From an uncultured Johnsonella sp. (lineage in GTDB: Bacteria; Bacillota; Clostridia; Lachnospirales; Lachnospiraceae), in assembly GCA_905373785.1 (NCBI GenBank), contig CAJPUK010000085.1:1-9819 (forward strand): a DNA stretch of 9,819 nt. The letters run 5' to 3'. Positions within the stretch are counted from its first letter, which is position 1. Every line of letters begins with the position of its first letter. Under the pieces are notes generated by a model. The model was not told the DNA's origin, ran no database searches, and was given only the letters and a program-made list of their open reading frames with translations. Shown here one piece after another: positions 5,481-9,819 of the stretch. The position numbers were made by a program, and so were the translations under genes.

Positions 5481-6473
5481 ATGGCAAAGTCATCAAACCA
5501 GAAGTTAAAATTAATATACCTTATGAAGGTTTTATCGGAGCTTACTGATGAACAGCATAGTATTACCATGTCTGAGATTATTGATGCATTAAAAGCGTAC
5601 GGCATAAATGCGGAGCGTAAAAGTTTGTATAGCGATATAGAAAATTTGAGGTTATACGGCTTAGATATAATAGGTACTCAAGAGGGCAGAACCTACTCTT
5701 ACCATCTGGGAAACAGACAGTTTGAACTTGCGGAACTGAAACTTTTGGTAGACTCGGTGCAATCATCAAAATTTATAACCGTAAAAAAAACAAATGAACT
5801 TATAAAAAAGATAGAAGGACTTGCGAGCAAGTATGAGGCATCCAAGTTACATAGACAGGTTTTTGTAGCGGGGCGTGTAAAGACCATGAATGAAAGTATT
5901 TACTATAATGTGGACAGGATACACACCGCTATAGCAAAGAATTCGAAAATAACATTTCAGTATTTTCAGTGGGATGTTAATAAAAAGATGAAACTTAGGC
6001 ATAACGGAGCTTTCTATGAGGTAAGTCCATGGTCACTGTCCTGGAATGATGAAAACTATTATCTGATAGCCTATGATGCCGATGAAAAAATTATAAAACA
6101 CTTCAGGGTTGATAAAATGCTTAATATCAAATCAAATGATAAAAAGAGAGAGGGAAGACAGACATTCAAATCATTTGATATGGCAATATATACAAGAAAA
6201 ATATTCGGAATGTATGCAGGTAAGGAAGAAAGAGTAAGTCTTGAATGTGAAAATTCTTTTGCAGGAGTGATAATTGACCGCTTCGGAAAAGATGTTACTA
6301 TAATTACTATAGATAATGAAAAATTTGTTGCAAATGTTGAAGTGGCGATAAGTAAGCAATTTCTTGCATGGGTCATAGGACTTGGTGAAGGAGTTGTAAT
6401 TACCTCTCCTAAAAGTGTGGTGGATATGATGAAGACGGAAATTGAAAGGCTTGTAAAACAATATAAGATGTAA
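5481..6473 (+). CDS. WYL-domain transcriptional regulator (DeoR-like HTH)
   Basis: This 330-residue protein has the standard layout of bacterial WYL regulators. An N-terminal winged helix-turn-helix (about residues 8-75; recognition part A-E-R-K-S-L-Y-S-D-I-E-N-L) is followed by a linker helix region. The WYL domain (about 145-215) has I-T-F-Q-Y-F, then Y-E-V-S-P-W-S-L-S-W-N-D-E-N-Y-Y-L-I-A-Y-D and H-F-R-V-D-K-M. The eponymous W-Y-L triad reads Y-Y-L (193-195). A WCX-like C-terminal domain follows (about 250-330). The start is ATG at 5481, 5 nt after GGAGG; an in-frame TTG at 5457 lacks a ribosome site. It is divergent from livK with a shared 194-bp control region, so regulation of the importer and of itself is likely but inferred. 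WYL domains bind ligands or nucleic acid; the effector here is unknown. Confidence 0.88.
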   Translation: MAKSSNQKLKLIYLMKVLSELTDEQHSITMSEIIDALKAYGINAERKSLYSDIENLRLYGLDIIGTQEGRTYSYHLGNRQFELAELKLLVDSVQSSKFITVKKTNELIKKIEGLASKYEASKLHRQVFVAGRVKTMNESIYYNVDRIHTAIAKNSKITFQYFQWDVNKKMKLRHNGAFYEVSPWSLSWNDENYYLIAYDADEKIIKHFRVDKMLNIKSNDKKREGRQTFKSFDMAIYTRKIFGMYAGKEERVSLECENSFAGVIIDRFGKDVTIITIDNEKFVANVEVAISKQFLAWVIGLGEGVVITSPKSVVDMMKTEIERLVKQYKM

Positions 6474-6487
6474 AAGAACATAAATTC

Positions 6488-6553
6488 ATGTTGCGAGGTG
6501 TGTTTATTGGACAGCTTGATCTGTATAATGAGAACTTACAAAGATGTTTTTAG
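6488..6553 (+). CDS. Possible small ORF between the regulator and HIRAN genes
   Basis: ATG at 6488 opens a 21-residue frame, M-L-R-G-V-F-I-G-Q-L-D-L-Y-N-E-N-L-Q-R-C-F, ending in TAG. The composition looks protein-like, but no good ribosome site precedes the ATG. The internal GTG at 6500 has GAGG too close. It could be a genuine microprotein, a fragment of a decayed gene, or chance. I recognise no family. Confidence 0.15.
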   Translation: MLRGVFIGQLDLYNENLQRCF

Positions 6554-6631
6554 GTTTTTATTTTTATATAAAAATAGCGTTTATGTAAAGAGGAGTTTAT
6601 AAAAAAGCGCTGTTAAAACGGAGGACTAAGT

Positions 6632-6937
6632 ATGGATGAGATGTATTTCACAATAACAGGTTGTAATCATTATTTCGGAAGTGAATTTATGGAAAAGGGA
6701 TTGATGGTTAAGTTGGAAAAAGAATTTGATAATGAGTATGATAAAGAAGCAATTAAAGTAAGTGTAAAAGGACTTGGCAAATGCGGTTATGTGGCGAATA
6801 GCCCCTACACCGTAAAGGGTGAGTCAATGAGTGCCGGAAGGTTATATGATAAAATAGGAGATACGGCAAAGGGTAAAGTATTATTTGTATTTGAGGAAAT
6901 GGCGGTATGTAAGATCGTTGATGACGGTTTGGAATAA
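6632..6937 (+). CDS. Stand-alone HIRAN-domain protein
   Basis: At 101 residues this is essentially one domain. It reads F-T-I-T-G-C-N-H-Y-F-G at 6-16, then a G-x-x-V-x-L-x-K-E-F-D-N-E-Y-D-K-E-A-I-K-V core at 23-43, and G-K-C-G-Y-V-A-N-S at 49-57. This is the HIRAN pattern of a basic/acidic strand, an N-x-Y-D-x-x-A-I motif and a G-Y-V strand. HIRAN domains in HLTF/Rad5 bind DNA 3'-ends at stalled forks, and many small bacterial HIRAN proteins exist without known function. The start ATG follows GGAGG (6620-6624) by 7 nt. The next gene begins 47 bp downstream on the same strand, so co-transcription is plausible. The DNA-binding role is family knowledge, not shown here. Confidence 0.75.
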   Translation: MDEMYFTITGCNHYFGSEFMEKGLMVKLEKEFDNEYDKEAIKVSVKGLGKCGYVANSPYTVKGESMSAGRLYDKIGDTAKGKVLFVFEEMAVCKIVDDGLE

Positions 6938-6984
6938 TAGAGATTTGTATAATCAAAAATATATGAAGAAAGGCGGTACGTAAA

Positions 6985-7431
6985 ATGTGTGAAGAATGTT
7001 ACTCAGGCAACAATAGGGTAACTCCTTTATTAAATCCTTCAGAGTGCCTAAAAAACCACACTCAGTATATTTGCGGAACTTGCGGACGCTGTATTTGTAT
7101 AGAAGCAGACACGATAAGAAAATTACAAAGGTGGAACTTTCCTTTCAAATCTTTGGAAATAGCAAAACTATACTTGCGAACTGCCGACTACAGTATGAAA
7201 AAGTCATGCGGTATTTATGAAATTGAAAGCGAAAAAGGAAGGTTGGCATATAAAATTTTTACCGATGATAAGGATATGAAATCATACTTAAAAAAGAATA
7301 AAGGAAAAAGCTGTAAGACTACGCAGCCTATCTTTGCCGCAAAAGAATATAAGGAATATGAGAATACACAGGTGAGAAAACTTGAAGAAAAGGAAGTTGA
7401 AAAGTATATGAGGGATAGGGAAAGAGGATAG
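6985..7431 (+). CDS. Cysteine-rich conserved protein of unknown function
   Basis: This 148-residue soluble protein is not one I can name, although I have the impression of similar hypothetical proteins in Clostridia. The N-terminus is cysteine-rich: C2-x2-C5, C21, then C30-G-T-C33-G-R-C36-I-C38. It could hold a zinc-ribbon-like or other metal site. The middle (about 47-110) is the most protein-like block, with L-Q-R-W-N-F-P-F-K-S-L-E-I-A-K-L-Y-L-R, C-G-I-Y-E-I and Y-K-I-F-T-D-D. The last 35 residues are charged and helical, rich in Lys and Glu. The ATG follows AAGGCGG (6970-6976) by 8 nt. It lies between the HIRAN and YdjM-family genes with short gaps, suggesting one transcript. A nucleic-acid or metal role is only a guess. 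Confidence 0.8.
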   Translation: MCEECYSGNNRVTPLLNPSECLKNHTQYICGTCGRCICIEADTIRKLQRWNFPFKSLEIAKLYLRTADYSMKKSCGIYEIESEKGRLAYKIFTDDKDMKSYLKKNKGKSCKTTQPIFAAKEYKEYENTQVRKLEEKEVEKYMRDRERG

Positions 7432-7470
7432 TTGTAGATAAAATATCTTGAAATATGAGGGAGGATGACT

Positions 7471-8133
7471 ATGACAGTACAGACGCATTTAATAGCTACA
7501 ACAACTTCCTATGCGGTTTTTGCATACCTGTATAGGAAAGGAATCAATATACCTGTTATCGGCACTAACCGGTTAACTATATATCCGTTGCTGGGTATTC
7601 CTACAGCTATGGCAGGAGCTATGCTGCCGGATGTGGATATTGAAAATTCAAGAGTAAGCAGGAAGTTTCCTTTTTTGTCACCATTTTTAAAACACAGAGG
7701 GGTTACGCATACCTTGCTTTTTGTAGCAGTGTGTTACCTGGCAATGTCGGTAAATTATTCACTTAATATAAAGCTTATTATATCGGCTATATTTGGATTA
7801 ATATTCGGTATTTTAATGCTCAAGGGAAGGTTTGTATTTCTAAAGGCTCTGGTAATTGCAGGAGCATTTACAGCGCTGTCATATGCAGGAGATGAAGTGC
7901 TGCCATCTTTGCTTTTCGGTATGGGGTTTGGATGGTTATTTCATATAATAGAAGATATGTTTAATAAAAAAGGCTGCCCCATACTGTGGCCTCTTACAAA
8001 TAAAAAACTGCATCTGCCGCTGGGACCTTTTCTTGTAAGGACGAGAACCTGGCAGGAGGCGGTATTTCTTATTATATGGGAAGGGGTAAATGCGGCTATC
8101 TTATTAATATATATGAATGTGCTCAGGTTCTGA
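7471..8133 (+). CDS. YdjM-family membrane protein (putative metal-dependent hydrolase, PF04307 type)
   Basis: This 220-residue integral membrane protein has the conserved polar motifs of the YdjM/LexA-regulated family: T-H at 5-6, M-L-P-D-V-D at 51-56, H-R-G-V-T-H at 75-80, and H-I-I-E-D-M-F at 158-164, followed by C-P-I-L-W-P-L. The His and Asp residues are candidate metal ligands. Hydrophobic stretches occur near 38-50, 82-92, 100-116, 124-140, 145-160 and 197-216. The start ATG at 7471 is chosen because GGGAGG (7459-7464) lies 6 nt before it. An ATG at 7465 abuts the ribosome site. In E. coli ydjM belongs to the SOS regulon; a LexA box was not seen here. Enzyme activity is predicted for the family, and no substrate can be inferred. 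Confidence 0.85.
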   Translation: MTVQTHLIATTTSYAVFAYLYRKGINIPVIGTNRLTIYPLLGIPTAMAGAMLPDVDIENSRVSRKFPFLSPFLKHRGVTHTLLFVAVCYLAMSVNYSLNIKLIISAIFGLIFGILMLKGRFVFLKALVIAGAFTALSYAGDEVLPSLLFGMGFGWLFHIIEDMFNKKGCPILWPLTNKKLHLPLGPFLVRTRTWQEAVFLIIWEGVNAAILLIYMNVLRF

Positions 8134-8195
8134 TTTTGATTTTTATGAAAAAATCAGCAATATAAACAATGATTTAGAATGATCGAACAGAAACA

Positions 8196-8248
8196 CTCCC
8201 TATTTCAATAATACCCGCAATACTGTTAATAAAGATTGAAATAGGGAG
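8196..8248. repeat. 14-bp perfect inverted repeat (strong hairpin)
   Basis: CTCCCTATTTCAAT (8196-8209) and ATTGAAATAGGGAG (8235-8248) pair perfectly around a 25-nt loop. It lies where transcripts from the YdjM-family gene and the convergent PfoR-like gene would end, so it may be a bidirectional terminator or 3'-end structure. No T-run of usual length follows on either strand. It could instead be an end of a small mobile element, since the 33-bp flanking repeat begins 10 bp later. Confidence 0.6.
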
Positions 8249-8258
8249 CGTGTCCAAG

Positions 8259-8291
8259 GCAAGATATTTTTGTAACGGTCTATGTGATAGA
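8259..8291 (+). repeat. Left copy of a 33-bp inverted flanking repeat
   Basis: Beginning GCAAGATATTTTTGTAACGG, this copy matches the reverse complement of 9787-9819 at 31 of 33 positions. Together the copies flank the PfoR-like gene in opposite orientation, about 1.5 kb apart. In frame from 8260 it reads Q-D-I-F-V-T-V-Y-V-I-D. The two mismatches, and the first one beyond, all fall at third codon positions, which suggests a shared coding ancestor, for example the N-terminal part of a transposase-like protein. No start codon precedes it. Confidence 0.7.
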
Positions 8292-8516
8292 TAGCTCTCT
8301 TTTGTTAGACATAATGTTTTTGTTCAGTATTTACATTATAGTAAATAATTCCATTTATATGTTGTTACTTCAAAAAAGAGTTTCTCTGATACCGGTGTAG
8401 TGTATCATTGATATTTAATTAATATCAGCAATAGCATAGTAGATCTTAATTATCTTTGACTATATATGTTACAATCTATTGGCAAAGTAGTAATAAAGTC
8501 GGATATCAAAGATGCA

Positions 8517-9608
8517 CTAGCCAAGCTTCATATCCCCTTCCTTTACCCAGCCTATTTTCCTTAAAAACATATTTATCAAAGGGCAAATAATTGCAGGCAG
8601 TACAAAAGAAATGAGTATAAGACCTGCCCAGTCAAATGTGCTGATAGAAAGTTTACTGCCCTCGGAAATATTTTTGACCCAACCGGAGTAAACCCCTATT
8701 TGCCCTACCAGTCCGCAAGTACCCATACCTGAAGAAACCGCAGCTCCATCCATGCGAAGCTTAAAAAAGCAGGTTGCCAAAGGTCCGGTAATGATAGAGG
8801 TTAGACAAGGAGCTATCCAGATGCGAGGATTTTTAACAATATTTCCCATCTGTAGCATAGAAGTACCTATACCCTGTGATATAAGCCCCGACCATTTGTT
8901 TTCAGGAAAGGACATAACCGCAAAGCCTATCATTTGTGCACAGCAGCCGGCTACCGCAGCACCTCCGGCAAGTCCTGTAAGACCTAAAGCGGCACAGATG
9001 GCAGCAGAAGATATGGGAAGAGTAAGTGCCATTCCGACAAGTAAAGATATGAGTACACCCATTAAAAACGGTTGCAGCTCGGTAGCCCACATAATTACAT
9101 CTCCAAGTTTCATTGATGCCTTTCCTATAGCAGGCGCCCACCATGCTGAAAGCAGTACTCCTACTGCAATTGTAACCAAAGGAGTTATCAAGATGTCTAT
9201 CTTTGTTTCTTTAGAGACCGCCTTTCCGACCTCAGCGGCGATAACCGCAATAAAAAGAACTGCCAAAGGTCCTCCCGCACCTCCAAGAGCATTGGAGGCA
9301 AATCCCACCGTTATCAAAGAAAAAAGTACAAGTGGCGGACAGTGAAGTGCATAACCTATGGCAACAGCCATAGCAGGACCGCTTACTGCCCCGGCAAGCC
9401 CTCCGACAGTATAATCAACACCGGCAACAGTTGCCACTGATGAACTTAAAAAGCCTATATGAAATTGAGTTCCTATGGTATTGATTATAGTACCTATCAA
9501 AAGAGAACAAAAAAGTCCCTGAGCCATAGCTCCAAGTGCATCAATACCGTAACGCTTGGCAGATATCTCAATATCTTTTCGTTTTAAGAATGTCTTTATA
9601 GATTCCAT
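8517..9608 (-). CDS. PfoR-like / PTS EIIC-type membrane protein
   Basis: This 363-residue, very hydrophobic, glycine- and alanine-rich protein has about ten membrane segments. Recognisable blocks are I-S-A-K-R-Y-G-I-D-A-L-G-A-M-A-Q-G-L-F (15-33), G-L-A-G-A-V-S-G-P-A-M-A-V-A-I-G (70-85) and N-A-L-G-G-A-G-G-P (106-114). Later ones are L-P-I-S-S-A-A-I (197-204), P-E-N-K-W-S-G-L-I-S-Q-G-I-G-T-S-M-L-Q (235-253) and S-S-G-M-G-T-C-G-L-V-G-Q (292-303). This matches my memory of the PTS_EIIC_2 family, which includes PfoR, linked to perfringolysin O expression in Clostridium perfringens. No EIIA or EIIB domain is fused or adjacent, so sugar phosphotransfer cannot be assumed. ATG (9606-9608) follows AGGGGG by 8 nt. 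A single-gene unit behind the promoter at 9652-9680 is likely. Confidence 0.82.
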   Translation of the reverse strand: MESIKTFLKRKDIEISAKRYGIDALGAMAQGLFCSLLIGTIINTIGTQFHIGFLSSSVATVAGVDYTVGGLAGAVSGPAMAVAIGYALHCPPLVLFSLITVGFASNALGGAGGPLAVLFIAVIAAEVGKAVSKETKIDILITPLVTIAVGVLLSAWWAPAIGKASMKLGDVIMWATELQPFLMGVLISLLVGMALTLPISSAAICAALGLTGLAGGAAVAGCCAQMIGFAVMSFPENKWSGLISQGIGTSMLQMGNIVKNPRIWIAPCLTSIITGPLATCFFKLRMDGAAVSSGMGTCGLVGQIGVYSGWVKNISEGSKLSISTFDWAGLILISFVLPAIICPLINMFLRKIGWVKEGDMKLG

Positions 9609-9651
9609 TATTTTTTCCCCCTAGTCAAACTTATAAGTAAATTTCAGAGAT

Positions 9652-9680
9652 AGTATATAAACAGTATTATAAGCTGTCAA
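9652..9680 (-). promoter_or_regulatory. Near-consensus promoter of the PfoR-like gene
   Basis: On the minus strand a perfect TTGACA (9680-9675) and TATACT (9657-9652) are separated by exactly 17 nt. The predicted start is near 9645, giving a leader of about 37 nt before ATG 9608. This is the strongest promoter match in the window. Confidence 0.8.
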
Positions 9681-9786
9681 GATAGGGACGATGTAGAAAA
9701 TTCTTAATTTAGAGGACTTAAAAGAAGAATCGTACATTTTAAATAATTGAAAATTATGAAACTGTATTTTAAAAACTAATGATTTG

Positions 9787-9819
9787 TCTATCACATAAAC
9801 CGTTACAAACATATCTTGC
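9787..9819 (-). repeat. Right copy of the 33-bp inverted flanking repeat (at window edge)
   Basis: On the minus strand it begins GCAAGATATGTTTGTAACGG at the last base of the window. It matches 8259-8291 at 31 of 33 positions and may extend beyond the window. In the same frame as the left copy it reads Q-D-M-F-V-T-V-Y-V-I-D. That frame stays open for about 60 codons (to 9621), running through the promoter of the PfoR-like gene. This makes a fragment more likely than an intact gene. Confidence 0.7.

Larger units (their letters stand above)
8134..8516. other. Gene-poor intergenic region between convergent genes
   Basis: This 383-bp AT-rich stretch separates two convergent genes. It holds a weak TGATTTTT/AAAAATCA hairpin (8137-8156) right after the YdjM-family stop, the 14-bp inverted repeat at 8196-8248 and one copy of the 33-bp flanking repeat at 8259-8291. 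A further short stem, GATATT/AATATC, is at 8410-8426. No classical terminator with a T-run was found for either gene. The frame through 8260-8400 has no stop for 46 codons but no plausible start. Confidence 0.6.

Noticed and set aside
6524..6529. TATAAT as a promoter for the HIRAN gene (and another TATAAT at 6948-6953)
   Set aside because: Neither has a credible -35 box at the right spacing nor an extended -10 TGn, so in AT-rich DNA they may be chance.
8137..8156. TGATTTTT/AAAAATCA hairpin as terminator of the YdjM-family gene
   Set aside because: The stem is almost all A-T and is not followed by a T-run; too weak to call a terminator.
8752..9345. 197-codon plus-strand frame inside the PfoR-like gene
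   Set aside because: Antisense shadow of a well-supported membrane protein with start, ribosome site and promoter on the minus strand.
9621..9812. 63-codon minus-strand frame upstream of the PfoR-like gene
   Set aside because: It runs through the strong promoter, lacks a ribosome site and shares only its first dozen residues with the repeat copy; recorded as a repeat relic, not a gene.
1..9819. CRISPR array, tRNA, rRNA or complete insertion sequence
   Set aside because: No regularly spaced direct repeats, no cloverleaf or rRNA-like segments and no intact transposase were seen on reading both strands.

Overview
The window looks like chromosomal DNA of a low-GC anaerobic Firmicute, most likely a Clostridia/Lachnospiraceae-type bacterium. 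This rests on the AT-rich codons, strong AGGAGG-type ribosome binding sites, canonical sigma-A promoters, a lineage-typical LivG insertion and a PfoR-like membrane protein. The taxonomic call is an inference from impression, not from a search.

Layout. Positions 1-411 (minus strand) hold the 5' end of a gene that runs off the left edge, probably a tryptophanase/tyrosine phenol-lyase-type beta-eliminating lyase, and its long leader. The leader has a promoter, a 17-residue reading frame with six consecutive tyrosine codons, overlapping alternative RNA stems, an intrinsic terminator, and a perfect hairpin between the Shine-Dalgarno and the start codon. This is the most interesting part of the window.

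Positions 412-5286 (minus) are a complete high-affinity branched-chain amino acid type ABC importer in the order livK-livH-livM-livG-livF. The genes are tightly packed or overlapping, except for a 134-bp gap with a long hairpin after the binding-protein gene. A divergently transcribed WYL-domain regulator (5481-6473, plus) shares a control region with livK. An 11-bp inverted repeat there has one arm at each of the two promoters, a natural operator candidate.

Positions 6632-8133 (plus) carry three small genes: a stand-alone HIRAN-domain protein, a cysteine-rich protein of unknown function and a YdjM-family membrane protein. After a gene-poor stretch (8134-8516) with a 14-bp hairpin, a PfoR/PTS EIIC-like membrane protein is encoded on the minus strand (8517-9608) behind a near-consensus promoter. 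It lies between two inverted copies of a 33-bp sequence whose mismatches all fall at third codon positions of one reading frame. They look like relics of a mobile or repeated coding element.

How it may work together: the importer brings amino acids in, the WYL regulator probably senses something related and controls importer expression, and the downstream lyase-type gene is separately controlled by a tyrosine-codon attenuator. No obvious terminator separates livF from that leader, so the attenuator may also gate or end liv transcripts.
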